From positions 1 to 46,910 of the forward strand of contig DATLYX010000037.1 of assembly GCA_035574295.1 (NCBI GenBank): a DNA stretch of 46,910 bases. The letters are read 5' to 3'. Source of the stretch: PNAI01 sp035574295 (GTDB taxonomy: Bacteria; Pseudomonadota; Alphaproteobacteria; Rhizobiales; Xanthobacteraceae). This document shows positions 1-7,831 of the stretch, piece by piece. Made by a program: the position numbers and the translations under genes. The notes beneath the pieces were generated by a model. It did no database searches, had not been told where the DNA came from, and saw only the letters and a list, made by a program, of their open reading frames with translations. Each line of letters starts with the position of its first letter. Positions within the stretch are counted from its first letter, which is position 1.

Positions 1-325
1 AGGACCCGCCGCAACGCCGGCGCAGCGTTGCGCGCATCTTGCGATCGACGCGCTCGCCTTCCGGCGCTCCACCGCGGCGATTTTGCACCCAAGGAGCGCA
101 CTTCCTGCACACGGGCGGACCGCGCTTGGCGATCCTGATCCGGCGGATTTCGCCGCCTTCGCCCTGCCCAGTCCATCTCCTCGCAGGGAGCGGCCGGTCG
201 TATTGCCGGCGGGCGGTGGCCCTGAGCGTCCCGGGATCATGCGTGCGAGGCACGACCGCAGGCGCCGCATCCCGTCCCGCTGGGAGGGGCTCCCGGCAGG
301 GCCGCGAACGTCCGCGGCGGATCAA
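1..325. other. No supportable gene; GC-rich flank
   Basis: This stretch lies downstream of the formaldehyde dehydrogenase gene. Open frames exist on both strands, but they are rich in Arg, Ser, Pro and Gly, match no family I recognise and have no convincing ribosome-binding site. One minus-strand frame has a pair of CxxC-like cysteines near 90-110, but that is too little to call a gene. It may be non-coding repeat or the decayed end of a gene beyond the left edge. Confidence 0.4.
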
Positions 326-1438
326 TCAATAGATCACCACCGACCGGATCGATTTGCCCTCGTGCATCAAATCGAACGCCTCGTTGATGCGTTCGAGCGG
401 CATGGTGTGGGTGATGAGATCGTCGATGTTGATTTTTCCCTCCATGTACCAGTCGACGATCTTCGGCACGTCGGTGCGGCCGCGCGCGCCGCCGAAGGCG
501 GTGCCGCGCCACACCCGGCCGGTGACGAGCTGGAACGGCCGCGTGGAAATTTCCTGGCCCGCCGCCGCCACGCCGATGATGACGCTCTCGCCCCAGCCGC
601 GGTGGCAGCACTCCAGCGCCTGCCGCATGGTGGCGACATTGCCGATGCATTCGAAGGAGAAATCCGCGCCGCCGCCGGTGAGATCGATCACCGCCTGCAC
701 CACCTTGTCGCGGCCGACTTCGTCCGGGTTGATGAAATGCGTCATGCCGAATTTTTCCGCCATGGCCCGTTTGTTAGGATTGATGTCGATCCCGATGATC
801 TTGTCGGCGCCGACCATCTTCGCGCCCTGGATCACGTTGAGCCCGATGCCGCCGAGCCCGAACACCGCCACATTCGCGCCCGGCCACACCTTCGCGGTGT
901 AGATCACCGCGCCGATGCCGGTGGTCACCCCGCAGCCGATGTAGCAGATCTTGTCGAAGGGGGCGTCCTCGCGCACCTTGGCGAGCGCGATCTCCGGCAG
1001 CACGGTGAAATTGGCGAACGTCGAGCAGCCCATGTAGTGGAACACCGGATCGCCGTCGCAGCGGAAGCGCGAGGTGCCGTCCGGCATCAGGCCCTTGCCT
1101 TGGGTCGCGCGGATCGCGGTGCAGAGGTTCGAGCGCCGCGAGAGGCAGGTTTTGCACTGCCGGCATTCCGGCGTGTAGAGCGGGATCACGTGGTCGCCCG
1201 GCTTGACAGAGGTCACGCCCGCCCCGACCTCGCGCACGATGCCCGCGCCCTCGTGCCCGAGGATGGCGGGAAAGATGCCCTCCGGGTCCGCGCCCGAGAG
1301 CGTATAGGCATCGGTGTGGCAGATGCCGGTGGCCTTGATTTCCACCAGCACCTCGCCTGCCTTCGGCCCTTCGATGTCGATGGTCTCGATTTCGAGTGGT
1401 GCCCCCGCCTTCCACGCCACCGCCGCCCGCGTTTTCAT
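326..1438 (-). CDS. frmA: S-(hydroxymethyl)glutathione dehydrogenase (class III alcohol dehydrogenase)
   Basis: Predicted cytosolic zinc enzyme of 370 residues that oxidises S-hydroxymethylglutathione to S-formylglutathione with NAD, the main glutathione-dependent formaldehyde detoxification step; it may also act as GSNO reductase. The catalytic zinc site is visible: Cys40, His62-Glu63 and Cys169. The structural zinc site is Cys92, Cys95, Cys98 and Cys106. The Rossmann motif GLGGIG spans 194-199 and the NAD-selecting Asp is at about 218. Length is typical of the family. I chose the MKTRAA start because GAGGA sits seven bases upstream; the frame stays open further up but runs into a palindromic repeat. 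No S-formylglutathione hydrolase or Gfa gene lies beside it. It follows obgE on the same strand, separated by that repeat, so it is probably transcribed on its own. Confidence 0.95.
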   Translation of the reverse strand: MKTRAAVAWKAGAPLEIETIDIEGPKAGEVLVEIKATGICHTDAYTLSGADPEGIFPAILGHEGAGIVREVGAGVTSVKPGDHVIPLYTPECRQCKTCLSRRSNLCTAIRATQGKGLMPDGTSRFRCDGDPVFHYMGCSTFANFTVLPEIALAKVREDAPFDKICYIGCGVTTGIGAVIYTAKVWPGANVAVFGLGGIGLNVIQGAKMVGADKIIGIDINPNKRAMAEKFGMTHFINPDEVGRDKVVQAVIDLTGGGADFSFECIGNVATMRQALECCHRGWGESVIIGVAAAGQEISTRPFQLVTGRVWRGTAFGGARGRTDVPKIVDWYMEGKINIDDLITHTMPLERINEAFDLMHEGKSIRSVVIY

Positions 1439-1462
1439 GAACGTATCCTCAGTCGTCATGTC

Positions 1463-1577
1463 AGTCGTCATGCCCGGCACACGGGTCCGGCCAACGGCCG
1501 CCCCGAAACCTTGTGCCGGGCATCCACGTCTTCGCCAATAAGGAAAGACGTGGCTGGCCGGGTCAAGCCCGGTCATG
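1463..1577. repeat. Palindromic intergenic repeat, family 1 copy a
   Basis: GC-rich dyad between obgE and frmA. The inner arms CCACGTCTT and AAGACGTGG can form a stem, and the outer parts read CATGCCCGG and CCCGGTCATG. A diverged copy lies at 35933-36015, also upstream of a dehydrogenase gene. Elements of this form are common between genes in Bradyrhizobium-like genomes (recalled from memory, not searched). It sits where the frmA promoter should be. Confidence 0.7.
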
Positions 1578-1584
1578 ATCCGTA

Positions 1585-2616
1585 CTACGGCTGCCAGGCC
1601 GGCGCGCGTGCCGCCTTGCGCGCCTCGTCAACGGCCTTGATCCGGGTGTGCAGCCTGCGCAGCGCCTCGCGCACGCCTTCGCCGGAATGCGCCGAGAGCA
1701 CGAGCGGGGTTTGCTTTGCCGCGCGCTTGAGCCGCGAAGTCTGTTGTTTGATCGCCTGAGGCGTCATCGCATCGGCCTTCGACAGCGCCACCACTTCCGG
1801 CTTCTCGGCCAGGCCATGACCGTAAGCTTTAAGCTCCGCGCGCACCGTCTTGTAGGCTCTGCCCGCGTCTTCGGTGGTTCCGTCCACGAGATGCAACAGC
1901 ACCCGGCAGCGTTCGATGTGGCCGAGGAAGCGGTCGCCGAGACCTGCGCCTTCGTGCGCGCCCTCGATCAGGCCGGGGATGTCGGCGAGCACGAATTCCG
2001 CATCGTCGATGCGCACCACGCCAAGCTGGGGGCTGAGTGTGGTGAACGGATAGTCGGCGATTTTCGGTTTGGCCGCGCTCACTGCGGCAAGGAAGGTGGA
2101 TTTGCCGGCGTTCGGCAGGCCGACGAGGCCGGCATCCGCGATCAGCTTCAGCCTGAGCCATACCCAGCGTTCCTCGCCCGGCTGGCCGGGATTGGCGTGG
2201 CGCGGCGCGCGGTTGGTCGAGGATTTGAAACGCGCATTGCCGAAACCGCCGTTGCCGCCCTTGGCGATCACCACGCGCTGGCCTGCTTCCGTGAGGTCGG
2301 CGAGCAGCGTCGCTTTGTCCTCGTCGAACACTTGCGTGCCGACCGGCACCTTGAGCACCGCGTCCGCGCCCTTGGCGCCGTGCCGCTCCTTGCCCATGCC
2401 GTGGCCGCCGGGTCTGGCCTTGAAATGCTGCTGATAGCGGTAGTCGATCAGCGTGTTGAGCCCCTCGACCGCCTCCACGATCACGTCGCCGCCGCGGCCG
2501 CCGTCGCCGCCGCTCGGACCGCCGAACTCGATGAATTTCTCGCGCCGGAAGGCAACGCAGCCGTTGCCGCCGTCGCCCGAGCGCACATAGACCTTGGCTT
2601 CGTCGAGGAACTTCAT
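1585..2616 (-). CDS. obgE: GTPase ObgE/CgtA
   Basis: Essential Obg-family GTPase of 343 residues that binds the 50S subunit and links ribosome assembly to the stringent response. The glycine-rich Obg fold occupies residues 1-158, with GDGGNG near 15-19 and repeated GG pairs at 32-43. The G domain follows: G1 GLPNAGKS at 166-173, G3 DIPGLIEG, a G4 variant SKAD in place of the usual NKxD, and G5 SAHSGEG. The protein ends soon after the G domain with a short basic tail, as in other alphaproteobacterial ObgE. The MKFLDEA start is the conserved family start, although no strong ribosome-binding site precedes it. It belongs to the rplU-rpmA-acetyltransferase-obgE neighbourhood, here interrupted by two sulfur-related genes. 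Confidence 0.96.
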   Translation of the reverse strand: MKFLDEAKVYVRSGDGGNGCVAFRREKFIEFGGPSGGDGGRGGDVIVEAVEGLNTLIDYRYQQHFKARPGGHGMGKERHGAKGADAVLKVPVGTQVFDEDKATLLADLTEAGQRVVIAKGGNGGFGNARFKSSTNRAPRHANPGQPGEERWVWLRLKLIADAGLVGLPNAGKSTFLAAVSAAKPKIADYPFTTLSPQLGVVRIDDAEFVLADIPGLIEGAHEGAGLGDRFLGHIERCRVLLHLVDGTTEDAGRAYKTVRAELKAYGHGLAEKPEVVALSKADAMTPQAIKQQTSRLKRAAKQTPLVLSAHSGEGVREALRRLHTRIKAVDEARKAARAPAWQP

Positions 2617-2740
2617 GCCGGATAGATAACAACTGGCCGCCGCAAAATCTAACGGCCGCGTTCCGCAGCGCGCCAAACATGCTGCACACCAGACAACAGA
2701 CCGTTATAGGATTGCGCCGTCGTGATTTGACAAGGCCGAG

Positions 2741-4360
2741 CTACGGGGCGGCAAAACGGCACGTGCCGTCGCGCGCGATGCGCGGCAACAGATCGGTTTC
2801 CCACGCGAGATAGTCTTGCATGGCGCTTCTGGTGTCGCCCGGCCGCTCGTAGGGCTTGAGCCACACGTCCACCGGCTCGTCCGCCATGCGCGCCTCGCTC
2901 GTCATGGGATAACCGGCGGCGCGCCAGGCGGCATTGCCGCCTTTGAGATAGCGCACTGGCAATCGAGTGAGCTTCATCGCGTCCGCCACCGCAAGTCCGG
3001 CGAGAAGCCCGTCTTCGGAGGTAAGCACGATGTCTCGGGTCGGGGCGATGGCCACGAGGGCTTTCGTCAGCCGCGCGCGAATCGCAAACCAGGCGCCGAT
3101 GATGTGGCCTTTGCGGTAGTCGCGGCTCAGCGAAAGATCGATCACCGTCACGGCTTCACGGCCGATCAGCTTGAGCAGTTCGGCCGCGTCGATGCCGTGC
3201 TCAGGCCGCGGCGGCGGGCCGAGCAAGACGGGCGGCGGCTGGCCCTTTTCGTCTCCCGCTTCCGGCAGAACATAGACCTCCTTCCAGCCCATCTGCCGCA
3301 GCCAGGAGGCGGTCATGACCGCGCGCACCTCGCGGTCGTCGGCCAGCACGATGCGCGCGTTCAGCGTGCCCGCGTAGCTGTCGGTCGCCTGCACCAGTTG
3401 CCCGCCCGGCGCGGAGACGGCGCCGGGCAGGTGGCCTGCCGCGTACTCCGCGGGATCGCGCACGTCGAAGAGGTACAGCGTGCGGTCCTGCTCCGCGCGC
3501 CAGCGTTCGAGCGTCGCGCGGTCGATGCGCGCGATTCCAAAGCGCGCGGCCACCCGTGTCGCGGCGGCCTTCGCCCAGGCAAGCCCTTCCGCGCTCGGCT
3601 CAGGCGCGCGCTGCGTGGCGTCCTTGGCGCAGGCAAAGCCGGCAAGACTCCAGCCCATGGTGCCGTTGCGCAGCGCCACCACTTTGTTGGGAAGGCCGGC
3701 GTTGATCAGCGATTGCGCGCCGATGATGCTACGCGTGCGGCCGGCGCAATTTACCACCACGAGCGTGTCCGACGACGGCGCCAGATCGCGCGCACGCAAC
3801 ACCAGCTCCGCGCCCGGCACGTTGGTAGCGCCTGGAATCGAGACGCGCTGAAATTCGTCGAACGGCCGGCTGTCGAGCACCACGAGATCGGCGCCGCGCT
3901 CGATCAGTGCCGCAAGCTCCTCGGCGGAGATGCTCGGAGTGCCGCAGGTGTGCTCCACATGCTCGCCGAACGCTTTACTTGGCACATGCACGCCAGAAAA
4001 TAGTTCGAAGCCGGCTTCAGCCCAGGCCTTCACCCCGCCTTTGAGAAAATGGAGATTGCCGTAGCGCCCGCGCGCGAGCACTTCCGCCGCGCGCTCCGCG
4101 AGCCCGTCGCCGTCGTCGCACAGCACGATGCGTGTCGTGTGGCGAGGCACGAGCCGCGCGAAGCAAAGCTCCAGCCGGCTCAACGGCACCGAGCGCGCCC
4201 ACAACAGGTGCCCTTGCGAGAACAAAAGCTCCTCGCGCAGGTCGATGAGCGCCAATTCCTCGCCATCGCCGAGCATGGCTTTGAGCGCGGCCGGGGCCAG
4301 CGGCCGCAGCGTGGCGACGAAGACGCCGGGCGGCAGCGGAACGCGGGTCGCTGTGCTCAC
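2741..4360 (-). CDS. Four-domain rhodanese-like sulfurtransferase
   Basis: A 539-residue protein of four tandem rhodanese-like domains, at roughly 25-125, 140-245, 275-370 and 385-490. The first two carry a cysteine at the active-loop position (LCDDGDG and NCAGRTRS), so they could carry a persulfide. In the third and fourth the loop reads LADDREV and TSEDGLL, with no cysteine, so they are probably structural or regulatory. No signal peptide is seen, so it should be cytosolic. Its start overlaps the stop of the upstream thiol-dioxygenase-like gene by four bases (ATGA), which implies translational coupling and a joint role in thiol or sulfane-sulfur metabolism. Fold and operon are clear; substrate is inference. 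Confidence 0.88.
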   Translation of the reverse strand: MSTATRVPLPPGVFVATLRPLAPAALKAMLGDGEELALIDLREELLFSQGHLLWARSVPLSRLELCFARLVPRHTTRIVLCDDGDGLAERAAEVLARGRYGNLHFLKGGVKAWAEAGFELFSGVHVPSKAFGEHVEHTCGTPSISAEELAALIERGADLVVLDSRPFDEFQRVSIPGATNVPGAELVLRARDLAPSSDTLVVVNCAGRTRSIIGAQSLINAGLPNKVVALRNGTMGWSLAGFACAKDATQRAPEPSAEGLAWAKAAATRVAARFGIARIDRATLERWRAEQDRTLYLFDVRDPAEYAAGHLPGAVSAPGGQLVQATDSYAGTLNARIVLADDREVRAVMTASWLRQMGWKEVYVLPEAGDEKGQPPPVLLGPPPRPEHGIDAAELLKLIGREAVTVIDLSLSRDYRKGHIIGAWFAIRARLTKALVAIAPTRDIVLTSEDGLLAGLAVADAMKLTRLPVRYLKGGNAAWRAAGYPMTSEARMADEPVDVWLKPYERPGDTRSAMQDYLAWETDLLPRIARDGTCRFAAP

Positions 4361-4899
4361 GTCGCGATCTGCGGCGTCATCTGCCGCACTTCGCCGGTAG
4401 CAAGATCGAAGCGGTTGCGGCTGATCTTGTCGAGGTTGGTCCCGGTCACGCGCACGAAGCGCGATTTGTCGGGATATTCGATGGCATGAATGGCGCCGTC
4501 CTGGAAAATGCCGGCCTGGCCGGGGTTCAGGCGGTAGCGCCTACTTTCGCGCAGCTTGGCGTGTTTGGGATCGCGGCCGTCGTCGATGCGCTCCCATTCG
4601 GTCATGTCGGTGTATTTGGTGGCTTGGCCGTAGATCGCCCATGAGGCGCCGTGGTCGTGCGGCTCGCCCTTGCGGCCCTTTTCGTTGATGTGGGCGAGGA
4701 TTTGGAAGCCCAGCTTGGGATCCTCGTACAGCGTCTTCAGCCCCTGCGGCACGTGGTCGCCGCAGTATTCGCGCACGAAGGCGGGATTTTGTAGCAGCCG
4801 TTCGAGCCGCAGGCGCACCTGTTCGCGGCCTTTCGGGCCCGGATCGCGGCTCAACAGCTCGCGGCAGTCGGCGATGAATTGGTCGAGCGAGTAGGACAT
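4357..4899 (-). CDS. Cysteine-dioxygenase-like cupin
   Basis: A 180-residue single-cupin protein resembling the cysteine dioxygenase / predicted metal-dependent double-stranded beta-helix family (COG5553-like). The metal motif is seen as GEPHDHGASW near the middle and a further His in DGAIHAIEY, giving the 3-His iron site typical of thiol dioxygenases. The start MSYSLDQ was chosen because GGAGG lies six bases upstream; an earlier ATG in frame lacks one. The stop overlaps the start of the rhodanese gene, so the two form an operon. A plausible role is oxidising a thiol or persulfide produced or consumed by the rhodanese. The true substrate could be cysteine, 3-mercaptopropionate or another small thiol. 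Confidence 0.83.
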   Translation of the reverse strand: MSYSLDQFIADCRELLSRDPGPKGREQVRLRLERLLQNPAFVREYCGDHVPQGLKTLYEDPKLGFQILAHINEKGRKGEPHDHGASWAIYGQATKYTDMTEWERIDDGRDPKHAKLRESRRYRLNPGQAGIFQDGAIHAIEYPDKSRFVRVTGTNLDKISRNRFDLATGEVRQMTPQIAT

Positions 4900-5248
4900 G
4901 GCGTTCCTCCGCATGGCGTCTTGCGGAGAACATTGTTGCCCAATGTGGGGTTGGACGCCAGCGGGATACGAGCCGGGAGGGGCCAGAGTGGGCCTTGCCT
5001 CACTGATGCGGCCCTTTAGGCCGCTCCCGACGCGTCGTTCGTGAGTAGGCCGCTACACCATGGCCCGAACGTCAGCCAGGGCGATGCGCGGCGCAACTGG
5101 CCCGGTGGCATATTCACCTCCGTTCCTGCCGCACGGATCGACGACCCGTTGGACACTAGCAGCGTCCTTCCGAAGCAGGGCGCTGTCAATCCGTAGTGCT
5201 GACGCATGGCCCCACTTTTTTGTGAGTTAACTTCGTCAGGATTAACGC
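4900..5248. other. Gene-free spacer between acetyltransferase and dioxygenase-like gene
   Basis: About 350 bases with no frame I can support. The only structure noticed is a short stem GCGGCC-CTTTA-GGCCGC at 5008-5024, with no T-run on either side. The promoter of the cupin/rhodanese operon is expected here, but I could not pick a convincing -35/-10 pair. Confidence 0.5.
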
Positions 5249-5845
5249 TTACCCGATGCGCCGCGTGCGCCCCCAGCTCTTGAGCGAGGCCCAGAGCCGG
5301 CGGTCGAGCTGAAAGCGATCGACGGGCACCGAGCTTGCGAGCGCGCGCACCCGGCGAAGGCCGGCGCCGGTCCACTGAAAGCCGCACTTTTCCAGTACCC
5401 GGCGCGAGGCTGGATTGGTCACCCGCGCCGAGCCATGCAGCACATCATAGCCGAACTCCTCGAACGCGAAATCGATGACCGCGCGCAGCGCCTCGGTGGC
5501 GTAGCCCTTCCCCCAATACCGCACGCCGAGCCAGTAGCCGACCTCGGGCGCTTCGCCGTCGATCTTGTTGAGGCCGCAGGCGCCGATCACGGCGCCGTCG
5601 AGCGTGACCGCAAAGACGACTTCTTCGTCGTTTTCCGCCGCCCAGGTGATGAACTGTTTGGCGTCCGCAAGCCCGTAAGGGTGCGGAATGCGCGCCGTGT
5701 TCTCGGCGATGCGACGATCGTTGGCGAGCTTCGCAATCGTTTTAGCGTCCTCGAGCTGCGGCGCGCGCAGAATCAACCGTTCGGTCTCGAGGACGACGGT
5801 ACTTCTTTCCCGTAACCGTTCAGCGGGCAGTTCCAGCAAGGTCAT
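5249..5845 (-). CDS. GNAT N-acetyltransferase, RimJ/RimL type
   Basis: A 198-residue acetyl-CoA-dependent N-acetyltransferase. The family opening TERLILRAPQLEDA starts at about residue 20, and the acetyl-CoA loop is seen in WLGVRYWGKGYATEAL at about 105-120, followed by the conserved NPASRRVLEKCGF near the C-terminus. AAGGAG lies eight bases before the ATG. In Rhizobiales a GNAT gene commonly sits between rpmA and obgE, and this one follows rpmA directly, so co-transcription is likely. RimJ/RimL relatives acetylate ribosomal protein N-termini or small molecules; which applies here is unknown. Confidence 0.9.
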   Translation of the reverse strand: MTLLELPAERLRERSTVVLETERLILRAPQLEDAKTIAKLANDRRIAENTARIPHPYGLADAKQFITWAAENDEEVVFAVTLDGAVIGACGLNKIDGEAPEVGYWLGVRYWGKGYATEALRAVIDFAFEEFGYDVLHGSARVTNPASRRVLEKCGFQWTGAGLRRVRALASSVPVDRFQLDRRLWASLKSWGRTRRIG

Positions 5846-5874
5846 GGCACAGGCTCCTTCTTTCGAAACGTTTT

Positions 5875-5900
5875 GGGGGAGCCGGCATCCCGTCTCCCCC
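5875..5900. other. Hairpin between rpmA and the acetyltransferase gene
   Basis: A perfect 7-bp stem GGGGGAG/CTCCCCC with a 12-base loop. In the direction of transcription (minus) the second arm is followed by AAAACG rather than a T-run, so it is not an ordinary intrinsic terminator. It could shield the upstream message from 3' decay or reduce read-through. Confidence 0.45.
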
Positions 5901-5965
5901 TTGGAAAGAGCCCGTCTGGGCCCACCGGTTCGACTGATGCCGGCGGACCCATCTGATCCACCGTC

Positions 5966-6238
5966 TTACTTGGCCACCGCCTCCGTCGTCGGAACGACCG
6001 AGACGAACACGCGGCCCTTGGCTTTGGTATCGAACTGCACCTGACCATCGACGCGCGCATAGAGCGTGTGGTCCTTGCCGATGCCGACGTTGCGGCCGGG
6101 GTGCCACTTGGTGCCGCGCTGACGCACGAGGATATTGCCGGCCAGCACGTTCGCGCCGCCGAACAATTTTACCCCAAGCCGCCGGCCCGCCGAATCGCGG
6201 CCGTTGCGCGAGGATCCGCCTGCTTTCTTATGCGCCAT
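5966..6238 (-). CDS. rpmA: 50S ribosomal protein bL27
   Basis: A 90-residue ribosomal protein bL27, whose N-terminal arm reaches towards the peptidyl-transferase centre. The family hallmarks MAHKKAGGSSRNGRDS at the N-terminus and NVLAGNILVRQRGT in the middle are intact. There is no N-terminal extension of the kind that Firmicutes process. AGGA lies about nine bases upstream. It is the second gene of the rplU-rpmA operon, 146 bases after rplU, with a strong hairpin between the two. Confidence 0.98.
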   Translation of the reverse strand: MAHKKAGGSSRNGRDSAGRRLGVKLFGGANVLAGNILVRQRGTKWHPGRNVGIGKDHTLYARVDGQVQFDTKAKGRVFVSVVPTTEAVAK

Positions 6239-6284
6239 GGTCTCTAATCCTGCTCGTTGTTCTTCTAGCGCGATTCCGTGACGA

Positions 6285-6322
6285 AATCATCACACAAATT
6301 TTGATATGAGGGTGTGATGATT
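6285..6322. other. 11-bp perfect inverted repeat between rplU and rpmA
   Basis: AATCATCACAC (6285-6295) and GTGTGATGATT (6312-6322) are perfect complements around a 16-base AT-rich loop. An outer CGCGA/TCGCG pair at about 6269-6273 and 6324-6328 could extend the structure. No T-run follows in the minus direction, so a transcript hairpin that tunes the L21/L27 ratio or stability, or a dispersed repeat, is likelier than a terminator. Confidence 0.6.
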
Positions 6323-6384
6323 GTCGCGGCCTTCGGCAACCGCGATGCCTGCCTTGAGAAACCGCGATTTCGGCAAAATTCCGG

Positions 6385-6891
6385 TTACCTCTTCCCCTTC
6401 GGTTTGCCCTTTCCTTTCGGCGGCTTCTTGTCCGCTTTCGGTTTAACCTTCGCCTTGGGCTTTGCCGCTTTCGTTGTGCCCTCCGTTTCGCCCGCCGCCT
6501 CGACCTGACCTTCCGCCTCCGGCGCCTCCGGCTTCGGCTGGCGTTCCTCCTTGCCTCGCGCGGGTTTGCTCGGGGCGCGGCCCTCGGTGAGGATTTCGGT
6601 GATGCGCAGCAGGGTGAACTCCTGCCGGTGCCCGCGCTTGCGCCGTGAATTCTTGCGCCGGCGCTTCTTGAAGGCGATGATTTTGGGCCCGCGGCTCTGT
6701 TCGAGCACCTCGGCGGCGACGCTTGCGCCGGCCACGGTGGGCGTGCCGATTTGCGGTGCCTCCCCGCCGAGCATCAGCACGTCGGAGAGCTGCACGATCT
6801 GCCCCGGCTCCGCCTTGATCTTCTCGACCTGGATCACCTGGTCCTCGGCGACCCGGTACTGCTTGCCGCCGGTTTTGATCACCGCGTACAT
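6385..6891 (-). CDS. rplU: 50S ribosomal protein bL21 with long charged C-terminal tail
   Basis: A 168-residue protein. Residues 1-103 are a complete bL21 domain: MYAVIKTGGKQYRV at the start, and KKRRRKNSRRKRGHRQ with FTLLRITEI at the end. Residues 104-168 are a low-complexity tail rich in Lys, Pro, Ala and Glu, ending in repeats of KGK and KPK. bL21 is usually about 103 residues; alphaproteobacterial versions often carry such tails, though this one is long. AGGGA precedes the ATG. A good sigma70-like promoter lies about 130 bases upstream. It is the first gene of the rplU-rpmA operon. Confidence 0.97.
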   Translation of the reverse strand: MYAVIKTGGKQYRVAEDQVIQVEKIKAEPGQIVQLSDVLMLGGEAPQIGTPTVAGASVAAEVLEQSRGPKIIAFKKRRRKNSRRKRGHRQEFTLLRITEILTEGRAPSKPARGKEERQPKPEAPEAEGQVEAAGETEGTTKAAKPKAKVKPKADKKPPKGKGKPKGKR

Positions 6892-7023
6892 CGCTTGGTC
6901 CCTGCGCTCGGCGCCGGCGGGAAGGCAGGTCCCGCCCGGCTGCCGTTCCGAATTTTGCTGTGGTTACAGACGTTTGCGCCGTAACGAAAGCGCGCGGACC
7001 TCGCGACCCGCGCCTCGTTCTGC

Positions 7024-7052
7024 CTTATGGCGGTCCCCGCCGCGGGTGTCAA
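7024..7052 (-). promoter_or_regulatory. Sigma70-type promoter of rplU-rpmA
   Basis: Read on the minus strand: a consensus -35 TTGACA (7047-7052), a 17-base spacer and CATAAG (7024-7029) as a 4/6 -10. Transcription would start near 7017, leaving a leader of about 125 bases before the rplU ATG. The 18-base inverted repeat AAGAAAGGTCTCTTTCTT (7051-7068 on +) abuts the -35 and could be an operator. Confidence 0.65.
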
Positions 7053-7154
7053 GAAAGGTCTCTTTCTTCCAGGCTTCTACGTCACTTGGCGTATTCGGTG
7101 CTGCGGCTGCCGGTTCTAGGGTTCCGCGATGATCAAAGCCTACGGAGGAAAGCA

Positions 7155-7556
7155 ATGGCACAAGCACAGAAGCTTCCGGCGGCAGCCGAGAAGGCGGAGC
7201 TGAAGAATTTCGGCAAGCCCGACGAGGTGCGCGAATTCCCGAAAGGCCGGCTCGAGCTGGTCAAGATCGGCGGGGCGATGATCGGCCGTGCGATTTTCGA
7301 GCCGGGCTGGCGCTGGGCCACCTCTGTGCAGCCCATCGCCAAGACCAAGAGCTGCGAGGCCCCCCACTTCCAGTACCACGTCTCCGGCGTGCTGCGGATC
7401 AAGATGGACGACGGCACCGAATTCGACTGCAAGCCCGGCGACGTGTCGCTTTTGCCCTCGGGCCACGACGCCTGGGTGGTCGGCAACGAGCCGGCGGTGG
7501 TGGTCGATTTCCAGGGCATGCTGGATTACGCCAAGGACCAGCACGCGCACCGCTGA
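7155..7556 (+). CDS. Small single-domain cupin protein
   Basis: A 133-residue cupin with one double-stranded beta-helix domain at about 55-120. Visible motifs are EAPHFQYHVSGVLRIKM and CKPGDVSLLPSGHDAWV, so His residues are present at positions that can bind a metal. GGAGG six bases before the ATG fixes the start; the frame is open further upstream but without a ribosome-binding site. It is divergent from rplU and alone in its transcription unit, followed by a palindromic repeat. Stand-alone cupins of this kind act as isomerases, dioxygenases or ligand sensors; no specific function can be assigned. Confidence 0.82.
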   Translation: MAQAQKLPAAAEKAELKNFGKPDEVREFPKGRLELVKIGGAMIGRAIFEPGWRWATSVQPIAKTKSCEAPHFQYHVSGVLRIKMDDGTEFDCKPGDVSLLPSGHDAWVVGNEPAVVVDFQGMLDYAKDQHAHR

Positions 7557-7612
7557 TCGAGCGATGCGTGTACCGGGCGCAGTGAAGCCGGGAGCGGCAC
7601 CTGGCAATATGG

Positions 7613-7755
7613 CGTGTCCCGGGCGCAGCGCGGCGCGCAGCAAAGCGGAGCGGTGCGCTGCAGGGGACCGTTACGAATGCCGAGCCTGTAACGGTCCCGG
7701 ACCTGCGGTGCACCGTTCGCGCTCCGCGCTCACGCTGCACCGCGTCCGGGACACG
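7613..7755. repeat. Palindromic repeat, family 2 copy a
   Basis: The element begins CGTGTCCCGG and ends with the exact complement CCGGGACACG, with nested inverted segments around GGACCGTTACGAA/GTAACGGTCC. Related copies lie at 12737-12880 and 28017-28135. All three are intergenic. I found no open frame inside that I would call a gene. Confidence 0.8.
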
Positions 7756-7831
7756 TCAATCTAATTGCGCCCACGGCTGAATTTCGCGCTCGGCACCACT
7801 TCATCTCTCGTCGCAAGCGGCAAGAGTAATT

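Noticed and set aside
83..1759. A 558-codon open frame on the plus strand opposite frmA
   Set aside because: It is the complement of frmA and part of obgE, with low-complexity His/Asp/Arg composition and no ribosome-binding site.
5875..5900. Intrinsic terminator after rpmA
   Set aside because: The 7-bp stem is followed by AAAACG in the transcript, without a T-run.
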